From: Paenibacillus lignilyticus
GTDB lineage: Bacteria > Bacillota > Bacilli > Paenibacillales > Paenibacillaceae
NCBI RefSeq assembly: GCF_017942085.1
Contig: NZ_JAGKSP010000012.1
Location: forward strand, 1-64,000
Length of the DNA: 64,000 nucleotides
Direction: 5' to 3'
Position numbers and translations under genes: made by a program. Below the pieces are notes generated by a model, which worked only from the letters and a program-made list of their open reading frames with translations, did not search any database and was not told the origin of the DNA. Shown here one piece after another: positions 16,739 to 25,516 of the stretch; within the stretch, counting starts at the first letter, position 1, and every line of letters begins with the position of its first letter.

Positions 16739-17512
16739 CTAGCCGTTCCCCTTCTCCGCCCATACCGGGAGCAATGCGCCGCCATCCATAAACATGGTCG
16801 TTCCTGTCATATAACCGGCACTGTCGGAAGCAAGAAACACCGCTGCTTCGCCTACTTCCGCCGGTGTACAGAACCGTCCCATCGGAATGCGAGTTGAGAT
16901 CGATTCAATGGCCTTTTGGATGCGCTCGTTTCCATCGCCCCAGCCATTCTTCGTATAGCCCGGCGCAATGCCAACAACCCGAATGCCGTGAGGGGATAAG
17001 TCGAGTGCCATATTCTTCGTCAGCTTGTTTACAGCAGCCTTCGCCGCCGCATAAACGGTGGAATTCGCCCAAGTTCCTTCGGCATGATTGGAGCTGATTT
17101 GAATGATGACTCCGCGTGTTCCGTTCTTGACCATATGCCGCGCCGCCTGCTGCGAGCAGAAATAGAGTCCTTTCAAATCGGTATTGAACACTTCGTCGAA
17201 CAGCTCCGGCGGCGTTTCGAGGAAAGGCTTCATCCGGGTAATGCCCGAATTGTTGACATGCACGTCCAGCCGATCGAAACGTCGATTAAATTGCTCGAAC
17301 AAGGATTCGACGCCTTCAAGCGTAGAGATATTCGCCTGAACCGCCTCCGCCTTCACACCGAGGGCGTTGATCTCGCGCACTACTTCCTGAGCCATCTCCG
17401 CACTTGTATTGTAGTTGACACACACATCGTATCCGGATCGTGCAAAAGCAAGCGCAATGCCTCTGCCGATCCCGCGACCTGAGCCTGTTACTAAAGCAAC
17501 TTTGCGATCCAC
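16739..17512 (-). CDS. SDR family oxidoreductase
   Basis: This 257-residue classical short-chain dehydrogenase has the nucleotide motif TGSGRGIG at residues 9-16, NNSG near 87-90, catalytic Ser about 141 and the YxxxK pair Tyr154/Lys158. Family members oxidise sugars or reduce 3-oxoacyl groups with NAD(P). Its place between sugar permeases and a galactonate-dehydratase-type enzyme suggests an aldose or sugar-acid dehydrogenase rather than a lipid enzyme. The start is GTG preceded by AGGGGGA; it follows the permease stop by ten bases. Confidence 0.88.
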   Translation of the reverse strand: MDRKVALVTGSGRGIGRGIALAFARSGYDVCVNYNTSAEMAQEVVREINALGVKAEAVQANISTLEGVESLFEQFNRRFDRLDVHVNNSGITRMKPFLETPPELFDEVFNTDLKGLYFCSQQAARHMVKNGTRGVIIQISSNHAEGTWANSTVYAAAKAAVNKLTKNMALDLSPHGIRVVGIAPGYTKNGWGDGNERIQKAIESISTRIPMGRFCTPAEVGEAAVFLASDSAGYMTGTTMFMDGGALLPVWAEKGNG

Positions 17513-17522
17513 GTAAGTCCCC

Positions 17523-18845
17523 CTACCCTTTCAAGCCTGTGAAAGAAACACCTTTCTCGATGAGTTTCTGACAGGAAGTGATGATAAGCATGAGCGGAAT
17601 CGTAGCGATAACCAAGCTGGACATAATGACGTTGGAGCCCATGCTTTGCCGCTGCTGGAAGTCATTAAGCGCAACGGTGAATGTCCATACGTCTTGCGTC
17701 CGAGCAACGACAAGCGGCCACAGGAATTCGTTCCATACCGCAATAAACGTCATAACCGCAACAACCGTAAAGATCGGCGCCGACATAGGTACGATGATTC
17801 TCCAGAAAATCTTAAACTCGGAGGCACCGTCGATGCGTCCCGCCTGCAGCAGCTCGCCCGGCAGCTGTTCAAAGAACCCTTTGAACAAGAAGATAACGAT
17901 CCCCCATGCCGTATGCGGCAAAATAATGCCCCACAGCGAGTTGACCAAATGGAGTTTATCCATCGTTAAATAAAGCGGAACGAGAATTGCGATTTCCGGA
18001 ATCATAATCGTGGCCACGAAGAACAGCGTCAACCAAGTACCGACTTTGCTCCGAACTAGATGCGCAAGCGCATAACCAGCCGTTCCACCGATCAGCAATT
18101 GCAGGATAATGGTGGATCCGGTTACGATTACGCTGTTCAATAAGAAATGCGGAAAACCGAAATTGGCGCCTTTGCTTTCGTCACCGGATTTTTTCCAAAG
18201 CACGATGTAATTGTCGAACAGCCTTCTCCAGTCCTTCACCTCAGAGATGGTGAGCACTTTCCCTTTCACAACTTTCGATTCCGTCAGCCATTTCAACGCA
18301 TTTGTCGCGTGTAACGGCAATTCCGCGGCAATTTCAGTGGAGCCCGTATACTTGTCGCCATCACCCTTGAAATCGAACGAGGTTAATTTCCCGGCACGAA
18401 TTTTGGCCAGCTTGTTCTTCATAACCGCATGCGTGGCTACCATGGTCGGAACGATCTGCGGCCGTCCAACCGTAAAGTTATAAGCGGGCATCGACGCTTT
18501 ATAGACGATAACGCCATCTTTCACGCCGGTTACCTTCATCGCGCCGACCGCTTCATTCTGCATTCGTTTCCAAGTGAACCAAATCGCCTCCATGGCATCC
18601 AGTTCATATTCCTCCGGCTTCGAAATATCCGCGCCATCGTAATTGAGCGTTACGCTTACGGTTTTGGGCACCTCAGGAATCCATTTAGGCGGAAAGCTGT
18701 AAATGGAAATGTTATCTTTCATTGATGAGCTGATCATCCAGACAAGCGGAACGATCGACGATAGAATAAAGAATATGGCAACTGAATAGGAGACGATTTT
18801 GACGGATAAACCGCCCTTCTCCCTAATGCGTCCGCGTCCAGCCAT
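17523..18845 (-). CDS. Carbohydrate ABC transporter permease (MalG type) with large insertion
   Basis: This 440-residue inner-membrane protein has the MalG fold with an EAA loop (ELLQAGRIDGASEFKIFWRI). The first helix is at about 15-37, but the next does not begin until about 235. Usual family members are 270-300 residues. The extra 170 residues lie between PPKWIPEVPK and NYIVLWK, on the outer face of the membrane. AAAGGAG lies six bases before the ATG at 18845. It partners the permease upstream and the binding protein at 19905 to import a sugar or oligosaccharide; no ATPase is encoded nearby. Confidence 0.9.
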   Translation of the reverse strand: MAGRGRIREKGGLSVKIVSYSVAIFFILSSIVPLVWMISSSMKDNISIYSFPPKWIPEVPKTVSVTLNYDGADISKPEEYELDAMEAIWFTWKRMQNEAVGAMKVTGVKDGVIVYKASMPAYNFTVGRPQIVPTMVATHAVMKNKLAKIRAGKLTSFDFKGDGDKYTGSTEIAAELPLHATNALKWLTESKVVKGKVLTISEVKDWRRLFDNYIVLWKKSGDESKGANFGFPHFLLNSVIVTGSTIILQLLIGGTAGYALAHLVRSKVGTWLTLFFVATIMIPEIAILVPLYLTMDKLHLVNSLWGIILPHTAWGIVIFLFKGFFEQLPGELLQAGRIDGASEFKIFWRIIVPMSAPIFTVVAVMTFIAVWNEFLWPLVVARTQDVWTFTVALNDFQQRQSMGSNVIMSSLVIATIPLMLIITSCQKLIEKGVSFTGLKG

Positions 18846-18918
18846 AAGATACTCCTTTCCGGATCCTCTAAATGAGAGGATTGCTGAGTCGACCGGAAGT
18901 CTCCTCAAACCAATCCTC

Positions 18919-19824
18919 TTAATCCCTGTTGGACAATTTGAGCTGCACGTAAGTGATCAGCGCGATAATTACGAACATGACGAGTGAGATCGAACCCGCT
19001 ACCCCAAATCGGAACTCCTTGAAGGAACTATTGAATACGAGCATGGCCAGTGTCCGCGTGCTGTTCGCCGGTCCGCCGCCAGTCATAATGTACATCGGGT
19101 CAAACGTCAGGAATACACCGCTTATAAACGAAATAAACTGAATCCCGATAACGAACTTCAAGCTTGGAAACACGATCGCTGTCATTCTGCGCCAAGGTCC
19201 GGCACCATCAATCTTGGCTGCCTCTACGTTCTCGCTCGGAATGCCCTGAAGTGCCGAATAGTAAATGAGCATCCCCATTCCGGTTGCAAACACGCCGGGC
19301 AACACGATCGCCCACTTGGACATTGCGGGATCGTTGAGCCAGCCGTATGGACCAAGTCCGATGAAGCTGAGCAGGTAGTTCAATAAACCGTAATCCGGAT
19401 TATAGAGCCATTTCCAAAGCAGATAGCCTGCTACTGAAGGAACGGCTGTAGGGAGCAAGTACAACGAACGCATCGTTTTGCTGGCAAATTTAACTTCGTT
19501 TAGCAAAACCGCCTGCACGATCGGCACCCAGAACGTAAGGATGAAATAAATAAAAAAGAAAGCAAAGGTGTTCCGGAGCGCGTTCCAGAACTCCGTCGAA
19601 TGCCATAAATACTTATAATTATCCAGCCAGACAAACTTGCCCGGCGGGTTAATGACCTTATAATCAAAGAAACCCATATATACGGCTTGCAGCAGCGGGT
19701 AATATTTAAATACCAAGAAACACACGATAGCAGGTGTCAAAAACAAAATAGGCGTCCACGATATCTTAAATCGGTAGGGAGTTTTTAATTGCACTTGCGG
19801 CTGCTGCCCAGTGGCTGTTTTCAT
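18919..19824 (-). CDS. Carbohydrate ABC transporter permease (MalF/UgpA type)
   Basis: This 301-residue protein has six predicted transmembrane helices and the EAA-loop signature (NVEAAKIDGAGPWRRMTAIVFP). It is the MalF-like half of the importer whose MalG half is the next gene. The start has AAAGGAAG upstream. A strong hairpin separates it from the binding-protein gene, which usually leaves the binding protein in excess. Confidence 0.93.
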   Translation of the reverse strand: MKTATGQQPQVQLKTPYRFKISWTPILFLTPAIVCFLVFKYYPLLQAVYMGFFDYKVINPPGKFVWLDNYKYLWHSTEFWNALRNTFAFFFIYFILTFWVPIVQAVLLNEVKFASKTMRSLYLLPTAVPSVAGYLLWKWLYNPDYGLLNYLLSFIGLGPYGWLNDPAMSKWAIVLPGVFATGMGMLIYYSALQGIPSENVEAAKIDGAGPWRRMTAIVFPSLKFVIGIQFISFISGVFLTFDPMYIMTGGGPANSTRTLAMLVFNSSFKEFRFGVAGSISLVMFVIIALITYVQLKLSNRD

Positions 19825-19848
19825 CGCTTCCGCTTCCTTTCGGAATTA

Positions 19849-19897
19849 CAGGCGGAGCAGCTCGCGGCATGACTTGCCCGCTCGCTGCCTCCGCCTG
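19849..19897 (-). other. Intra-operon hairpin between binding protein and permease
   Basis: CAGGCGGAGCAGC at 19849-19861 pairs with GCTGCCTCCGCCTG at 19884-19897 with a single bulged base, and there is no U-run after it on the minus strand. It is suited to protecting the upstream message or partly attenuating transcription into the permeases. Confidence 0.65.
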
Positions 19898-19904
19898 CGT
19901 CATA

Positions 19905-21368
19905 TTATTTCTTCACGGATGCGTTATACGCATCGACAACTTCTTTCTGAGCTGCATCTTGCGCTTCTTGAAGCAGCTGTTTCGGATCGGATTTCTCATC
20001 CGTCAACGCTTTTTGTACCGCTTTAACTACATAAGGAGTCAGACGCTCTTTCAAGAAGTACTCCAGGTGAGTATCGGAAGCCGCTTTGTTTACAGCAGCG
20101 ACCAGCTCAGGTGAGATATCTTTCGCGAATTGGGAAGGATCCACGTCGTTGCGAACGGACAGCAGGTTCGGGAACATACCGTTGTCTTGTTGGAATTGCA
20201 GGAATTTCTCCATCACTTCTTTGGAGTTCATGTACGTGATGTATTTCCAAGCTGCATCTTGTTTTTCTTTGGAAGTCTTAGGATTGATGATCCAGTACGC
20301 GCCGCCGATTTGGCCTGGACCTTTGCCGCCAGGACCTACCGGATATGGTGCAAAGCCTACATCATTCAGATCCATACCTTGAGCAACATAGTCGCCGAAT
20401 CCGCCGGATGCCGCATTGGACATCGCTGCGCGGCCTTGGAAAATATCGTTCATGTTGTCTTGGTAGCTTTGGAGCACGTTGTTTTGAACGATTTTATGCG
20501 TCCATTTCAAATCTTTGTAGAACTGAAGGGCTTTAACGGAAGGATCTTCTGTGAAGGCCAATTGTACAGTACCGTCTGGCTGCAGGTGCGTCAGGTCGCC
20601 GCCGGCTTGCCATACGTAGTACTCGAACCACCAGTCAGCCCACTCCATACCCAGAAGCGTGATTCCGTATTGTTTCTTGTCTACGTTAGTCAGCTTCTTA
20701 CCGAACTCAACCAGTTGATCCCAGTTGGCAGGAGGCGTATCGCGATCAAGTCCTGCTGCTTCGAACATTTTCTTGTTCCAGAACAAACCTGTTACATACA
20801 TATCATGAGGCACGCCGTAAACTTTGCCGTCGATTGTGCCGGCTTGCATCGAGGATGCGATAAATTTGTCTTTGTCCGCATATCCATCCCAATACGGAGT
20901 CAGGTCAAGCGCTAGGCCTTGGCCAACCCAGTCAGCAATGATTGGGAAGTGAGCTGCGTGGTAAGCATCCGGTCCGTTGCCGCCAGCCATTGCTGTAACG
21001 AAAACCTCACGGTCATTCGTACCTTGCGGCATCAATTCATGTTTCACTTTAATGCCTGGATTTTGGGTTTCGAACTCTGCGTAAATTTCTTCTTTCAGCT
21101 CTTTCTGTGTGTCTTCCGGTGTTGGCTGATCCCAAACCGTGATTTCAACGTTTGCTGCTGGTGTATCTGTTGTAGCTGCTTCGTCCGTTGCAGCATTATT
21201 CGTGTTGTCGGCTGCTGGTTCTGTCGTCGTATTCGTCGACTCTGTGTTTGTGCTTGTTTTATTTGCCGTGTTGTTGTTATTCCCGCCCCCACAAGCTGAT
21301 ACAATAAGCATCAAAACCATGACACAAGCTAAAACTGTCCATTTTCTAAGTCGTTTTGCGTTGTTCAC
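19905..21368 (-). CDS. Extracellular solute-binding lipoprotein (sugar ABC transporter)
   Basis: This 487-residue family 1 binding protein has a lipoprotein signal (LIVSACGGG), an Asn/Thr-rich linker to about residue 75 and the type-B binding fold beginning VEITVWDQPTPED. It captures a sugar at the membrane surface for the two following permeases. The start is GTG with GGGAGG seven bases upstream. A cre-like site lies about 55 bases before the start and a YesM/YesN pair is divergent, so both catabolite repression and two-component induction are likely. Confidence 0.93.
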   Translation of the reverse strand: MNNAKRLRKWTVLACVMVLMLIVSACGGGNNNNTANKTSTNTESTNTTTEPAADNTNNAATDEAATTDTPAANVEITVWDQPTPEDTQKELKEEIYAEFETQNPGIKVKHELMPQGTNDREVFVTAMAGGNGPDAYHAAHFPIIADWVGQGLALDLTPYWDGYADKDKFIASSMQAGTIDGKVYGVPHDMYVTGLFWNKKMFEAAGLDRDTPPANWDQLVEFGKKLTNVDKKQYGITLLGMEWADWWFEYYVWQAGGDLTHLQPDGTVQLAFTEDPSVKALQFYKDLKWTHKIVQNNVLQSYQDNMNDIFQGRAAMSNAASGGFGDYVAQGMDLNDVGFAPYPVGPGGKGPGQIGGAYWIINPKTSKEKQDAAWKYITYMNSKEVMEKFLQFQQDNGMFPNLLSVRNDVDPSQFAKDISPELVAAVNKAASDTHLEYFLKERLTPYVVKAVQKALTDEKSDPKQLLQEAQDAAQKEVVDAYNASVKK

Positions 21369-21420
21369 TTGACTGCCTCCCTTGAATGATTTCGTCTACA
21401 AATGAAGTATATCCCCATCT

Positions 21421-21434
21421 TGATAGCGCTTTCT
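21421..21434 (-). promoter_or_regulatory. cre-like CcpA site
   Basis: On the minus strand AGAAAGCGCTATCA matches the consensus TGWAANCGNTNWCA except at the first base. It lies between the binding-protein gene and the divergent kinase gene, where it could repress the sugar operon. Confidence 0.6.
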
Positions 21435-21564
21435 ATGTAATATCGTAACATCCTATTAGCAAAATATTAACTTTTGTCTGTAAATTCAGAATGGCTAATA
21501 AAGGAAATGTTCGGAAGTTGTCGAATACACGAGGTAAGCGCTGTCAGTGCCGGAGGGGAATTCC

Positions 21565-23415
21565 TTGAAGCAGATGTGGACTTACTTTCAAAGCCTTAAT
21601 AACCAATTCCGCAGCAAAATGATATTATCCTTCTTCATTGTCATCAGCCTTACGGCATTTATTATGGGCTATTCGTACTATAGAATTATGAGCAACGAAC
21701 TTGAAGCCTCCACCTTGCAAGGACTTGAGAAGCTGACGGAACAAACGGTCGATACCCTTGACCTTCATTTCAAAACGATCGGCAATATCGGTTACAGCTA
21801 TTTCAGCGATACGTCGCTGCAGAAATTTCTGGATGCTCCTCTCAACTTTGATATCCAGCAGTATTATCGCAACAAGCTCGCCTCCCAGAAAGTACAAAAT
21901 CCACTCATCTCCTTCTTAGCGATCACTGACCTCAAAGGCGAGCAAATCAGCAGCTACTACTACTATAATGCCAGCGTAAGGACGCTTCTCGATCAGGAGC
22001 AAGCCATATTGTATCGCAAAGCGCTCGATCAGGATGGCTTCCCCTTCTGGAGCGTGTCCTATACGACGATCAGCACTACCGTTACCCCTGTCAAAACGAT
22101 CAGCTACATCCAGCTGCTCAAACGAATCACGATGAATGCCCAGCATCCCATTGGCTACATCAAGATCGATATGGACCCCCGCGTGCTTGAGAAAACCTTG
22201 CTAGGCTTGCAAAGCGACGACGGCAGCAACTATTACATCGCGGATGCCGGCGGCACGATTGTGTTCTCCCGCAAAGAAGAGGAGATTGGCAAATCGATTG
22301 CCGGCACCCCTCTATACACGGGCTACAAGGATGCGCAAGCGAATAAGAAATACATGGATTTCCGATATGAAGACGACGATGAGAATACCAATATCGGCTT
22401 TTATCACAAGCTCGGCGTCAGCGATTGGGTTGTCATCGGCAGTGTACCGCTGGACCGTATCCTGCAGAAGGTGGATACGTTCCGAAATACGCTAATTCTG
22501 ATTGCAGCCATCAGCTTCTTGATCGCGATGCTGCTCGGTTCCATTATTGCCGCAAGCGTTACACGTCCGCTCAAGGAATTGAATAAGAAGATGAAGCTCG
22601 TAGAGATGGGCGACTTTCAAGCGTTCATTGAGGTTAAAGGTTCTGATGAGCTCTCTACGATCCAGCACAGCTTTAATAAGATGACATCCGAAATAAGCAC
22701 GCTCATTTCCAAGGTCTATGAAACGGAGCTCCTGAAGAAAGAAGCGGAAATCAAAGCGCTGCAAACGCAAATCAACCCGCACTTTCTCTATAACACGCTC
22801 AGCACCATCGACAGCATTTCTTCCATTCACGGCGATGAGCGAATCTCCTATATCTGTCTGGCGCTTGGCAAGATGCTTCGATACAACCTCAATGGCGGGA
22901 ACATCGCTACGATCCGGGAAGAGATGGATCACCTGAACCAATATCTATCGATTTACAAAATCCGGTTTCCCGAGAAATTCCACTATGAGATCCATACGGA
23001 CGAGCAAATCGACGACTACATTCTGCCTAAATTCCTCATTCAGCCGCTGGTAGAGAATGCAATCATACACGGACTGGAGCAAAAGGTGGGCTATAAGTTT
23101 GTCCGCGTTTCGCTTATGAGCCTTGATGAGCATTCGCTGCAAATTATCGTCGAAGATAACGGCGTCGGGATGGAGCCGGCCATTATTGAACTGTTTCATC
23201 GCAAGCTAAGCGATCCGAACGACATTATGTCGCGCCAGGTTTCCTCGCGGACGATGATCGGACTCGCCAATGTCTTTAAACGCATTCAGATGTATTATGA
23301 TACCGACCCTCAGGTTGTCATTGACAGCAAGCCGGGGGCAGGGACGCGGATCTATTTTGTATTGCCAAAGCAAACGGCAGGAGGCGGTACCGGTGAAAGT
23401 ATTAATCGTGGATGA
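21565..23415 (+). CDS. Sensor histidine kinase, YesM family
   Basis: This 616-residue kinase has a transmembrane helix near residues 18-38, an extracytoplasmic dCache-like domain, a second helix near 300-320, a HAMP domain, the His_kinase motif with phospho-accepting His in INPHFLYNTL, and a GHKL ATPase domain (VEDNGVGM). The start is TTG at 21565 with GGAGGGG upstream. It overlaps the response-regulator gene by 23 bases. It is divergent from the sugar-acid operon and probably senses that sugar or its loaded binding protein. Confidence 0.92.
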   Translation: MKQMWTYFQSLNNQFRSKMILSFFIVISLTAFIMGYSYYRIMSNELEASTLQGLEKLTEQTVDTLDLHFKTIGNIGYSYFSDTSLQKFLDAPLNFDIQQYYRNKLASQKVQNPLISFLAITDLKGEQISSYYYYNASVRTLLDQEQAILYRKALDQDGFPFWSVSYTTISTTVTPVKTISYIQLLKRITMNAQHPIGYIKIDMDPRVLEKTLLGLQSDDGSNYYIADAGGTIVFSRKEEEIGKSIAGTPLYTGYKDAQANKKYMDFRYEDDDENTNIGFYHKLGVSDWVVIGSVPLDRILQKVDTFRNTLILIAAISFLIAMLLGSIIAASVTRPLKELNKKMKLVEMGDFQAFIEVKGSDELSTIQHSFNKMTSEISTLISKVYETELLKKEAEIKALQTQINPHFLYNTLSTIDSISSIHGDERISYICLALGKMLRYNLNGGNIATIREEMDHLNQYLSIYKIRFPEKFHYEIHTDEQIDDYILPKFLIQPLVENAIIHGLEQKVGYKFVRVSLMSLDEHSLQIIVEDNGVGMEPAIIELFHRKLSDPNDIMSRQVSSRTMIGLANVFKRIQMYYDTDPQVVIDSKPGAGTRIYFVLPKQTAGGGTGESINRG

Positions 23416-24991
23416 TGAGCCGTTGCTTCGAGAAGGGTTAATTCGCAAAATCGCCTGGGAGCCGCTCGGCTTACAGCTTGCAGGTGAAGCCGGAGACGGC
23501 TTCGAAGCCATGTTTCAGCTGGCGAACTGCCAGCCGGATATCGTATTGACGGATGTTCGCATGCCGGGGATGGACGGGCTGCAGTTTATCAACTCGGCGA
23601 GGGTGAATTTCCCGAGGACGAAATTCGTGATCATCAGCGGGTTCGATGAGTTCGAATATGTGCGCGAAGCGCTCCTCTATAATGTAAGAGACTACTTGCT
23701 CAAGCCGATCGACAAAGAGAAGCTGAACACCCTGCTTGAGGGCATATGCGAGGAGCTGCGGAAAGAACAGCAGGAAGCGGCCGATCGCAGCAAGCTGAGC
23801 GAGCTGAACGATATGATTCGCCAGAGCAATCTGCAGCCGCTCGACTTCCAATTGACTCATCTGATCTCGGAGCAGGAGCCCCGCTGGGACGGTATTCCCA
23901 TGAGCCTCATGCAATGCACCTCCTTCGCCGGAGCATCCGTCAAGATCGTGTATCGCAACGAATCGTCCCGCTTTCAAGAGAATGAAGAGCCGCTCGCGAG
24001 ATTTGCTATCCAGAATATTATTGAGAATACATTGGCAGCCGAGGCCGGCGTTCAATTCCTGGTATTCAAGCACGCGTATCACTCGGAGGAGATCGTTGTT
24101 TTCCTGGGTTCGCAGAGCGGCGAGCTTGGTCTGCAAGGGCTGATCGAAACCTTCAATCAAACCGTAGAGTGGATCAAACAGCATCTGGGCCTTGTCATCT
24201 CAATCGGCCTTGGCGGCATTAAGCAAGAGATGACGCAGCTTCGTCTCTCCTGCATGGAAGCGCGCAAGGCGCTGCAGAATCGCCTGCTCTTCGGCAACGG
24301 CAACGTATATACGGATGTTGAATCTCCAACTTCCGCCGCATCCGCTTACCCGCGCGTATTCGTTCAAGCAGAACGCGGTCTAAGCGCAATGCTCGAAGAC
24401 GGCCGGCATCAGGAGTTTCTGGATTATGCGGGCCAGCTGTTCCGCACGCTCGCCGAAACGTCGGGTGCCAGATACGAGCAAGTGGAATATCTCTATACGG
24501 ATATCATCCACATGCTGCGCAAATATGCGGCCAAGACCGCGACCGACTTGCCCAATTGGAATCTGGGCACGCCAATTGCCAGCTTAGACAATCTCAGAAG
24601 CTGGAAGGATATTATCGCGATCATCGAGCAGCAGCTGCAGCGTCTCAGCGGTATGCTGAACCGGGGAACCGATCAATCCTGCGACGAAATTATCGAGAGC
24701 GTCAAACAATACATTGAGGTTCATTATGCGGAGGAGCTTTCCTTGCAGTGGGTTGGAGAGTCGTATTTCATTCATCCCAATTATTTCTCCAAACGGTTCA
24801 AGACGGTCGTCGGCATCAGCTTCAATGACTATTTAACGAAGGTGCGGATTGAGCGTTCCAAGGAGCTGCTTCGGACAACAACACTTAAGATCGCCCGAAT
24901 CTCGCAGCTTGTCGGCTACGAGGATCAGAACTACTTCTGCAACGTGTTCAAGAAAATAACCGGAACCAGCCCTTCGGCATTCCGAAGCTAG
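23393..24991 (+). CDS. Response regulator, YesN/AraC type
   Basis: This 532-residue regulator has a receiver domain at residues 1-120 (VDDE at 6-9, phospho-acceptor Asp54 in LTDVRMPG, Lys in LLKPID), a long linker domain and a C-terminal AraC double helix-turn-helix (IARISQLVGYEDQNYFCNVF). The start is GTG at 23393, inside the kinase gene, with GGAGG upstream. With its kinase it most likely activates the divergent operon at 15549-21368. Confidence 0.93.
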   Translation: MKVLIVDDEPLLREGLIRKIAWEPLGLQLAGEAGDGFEAMFQLANCQPDIVLTDVRMPGMDGLQFINSARVNFPRTKFVIISGFDEFEYVREALLYNVRDYLLKPIDKEKLNTLLEGICEELRKEQQEAADRSKLSELNDMIRQSNLQPLDFQLTHLISEQEPRWDGIPMSLMQCTSFAGASVKIVYRNESSRFQENEEPLARFAIQNIIENTLAAEAGVQFLVFKHAYHSEEIVVFLGSQSGELGLQGLIETFNQTVEWIKQHLGLVISIGLGGIKQEMTQLRLSCMEARKALQNRLLFGNGNVYTDVESPTSAASAYPRVFVQAERGLSAMLEDGRHQEFLDYAGQLFRTLAETSGARYEQVEYLYTDIIHMLRKYAAKTATDLPNWNLGTPIASLDNLRSWKDIIAIIEQQLQRLSGMLNRGTDQSCDEIIESVKQYIEVHYAEELSLQWVGESYFIHPNYFSKRFKTVVGISFNDYLTKVRIERSKELLRTTTLKIARISQLVGYEDQNYFCNVFKKITGTSPSAFRS

Positions 24992-25125
24992 ACTGGCAAT
25001 TGTGACGGAATTAGCCGCATGGCTGCCGGTCATGCAGCGAGTTTGCTTGATCAGAAACAGCCTTGTTGCCGTTAGCTAACGATAACGAACTCGGTCCCAT
25101 TCCCGCTTGCAGCCTGGTTATATCG

Positions 25126-25312
25126 TTGCGGTCATAAATGTCCGTTACAGGCATTTATCTGTATTAGGCTGACTGTAACGGTCATTTTTGTCCGTTATAG
25201 CCGAATTTTCAGTGCTTAGGGCTTAGTTTTCGGTTATAACGGACATTCGTGACCGTTAGCATTGTTGTTGTCGGTATTGTGGCTTCTAACGGACATTCTT
25301 GACCGTTAGGTG
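25126..25312. repeat. Four-block inverted array (AACGGTCA/TGACCGTT family)
   Basis: Four palindromic blocks of the form GGWCA-n4-TGWCC flanked by AAC/GTTA have centres near 25136, 25186, 25247 and 25297, giving spacings of 50, 61 and 50 bp. The first two read GGTCA...TGTCC and the last two read GGACA...TGACC, so the array is a large inverted repeat. It lies in the 525-bp gap between a converging response-regulator gene and the 5S fragment. Confidence 0.85.
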
Positions 25313-25374
25313 ACAAATACATAGGGTCCTTCTTCTTCTCCGTCAACGCCACCAATAATTAAACTCGATAACAA

Positions 25375-25406
25375 CAAAAAACCGACCGTATAATTACGGT
25401 CGGTTC
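25375..25406 (-). terminator. Terminator after the 5S fragment
   Basis: ACCGACCGTA at 25381-25390 and TACGGTCGGT at 25395-25404 form a perfect stem, followed on the minus strand by a U-run. It resembles an rRNA-operon terminator in its place directly after 5S-like sequence. Confidence 0.88.
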
Positions 25407-25410
25407 ATCG

Positions 25411-25451
25411 TGCCTGGCGACGTCCTGCTCTCCCAGGACCCTGCGGTCCAA
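25411..25451 (-). pseudogene. 3' fragment of a 5S rRNA gene
   Basis: On the minus strand, TTGGACCGCAGGGTCCTGGG followed by AGAGCAGGACGTCGCCAGGC closely resembles the last 40 bases of Bacilli 5S rRNA (the helix IV/V side and GAGAGTAGGACG-GCC end). The upstream two thirds of 5S are absent. A terminator follows at once. It is probably a relic of a lost or rearranged rrn operon end, now in the 3' untranslated region of the Bax-inhibitor-like gene. Confidence 0.75.
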
Positions 25452-25465
25452 GTGCGCTCTGCGGC

Positions 25466-25497
25466 AGCATCGTCTCTTCTCTCGAAGAAACGATGCT
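25466..25497 (-). other. Long hairpin with GAGA loop
   Basis: AGCATCGT at 25466-25473 pairs with ACGATGCT at 25490-25497 and the pairing extends inward through CTTC/GAAG to a GAGA tetraloop on the minus strand. It sits 20 bp past the stop codon of the gene at 25517, before the 5S fragment. Confidence 0.6.
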
Positions 25498-25516
25498 TCT
25501 TTGTTACCTGCGATAG

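Noticed and set aside
25411..25516. A complete 5S rRNA gene
   Set aside because: Only about the last 40 bases resemble 5S; the sequence upstream forms an unrelated hairpin.
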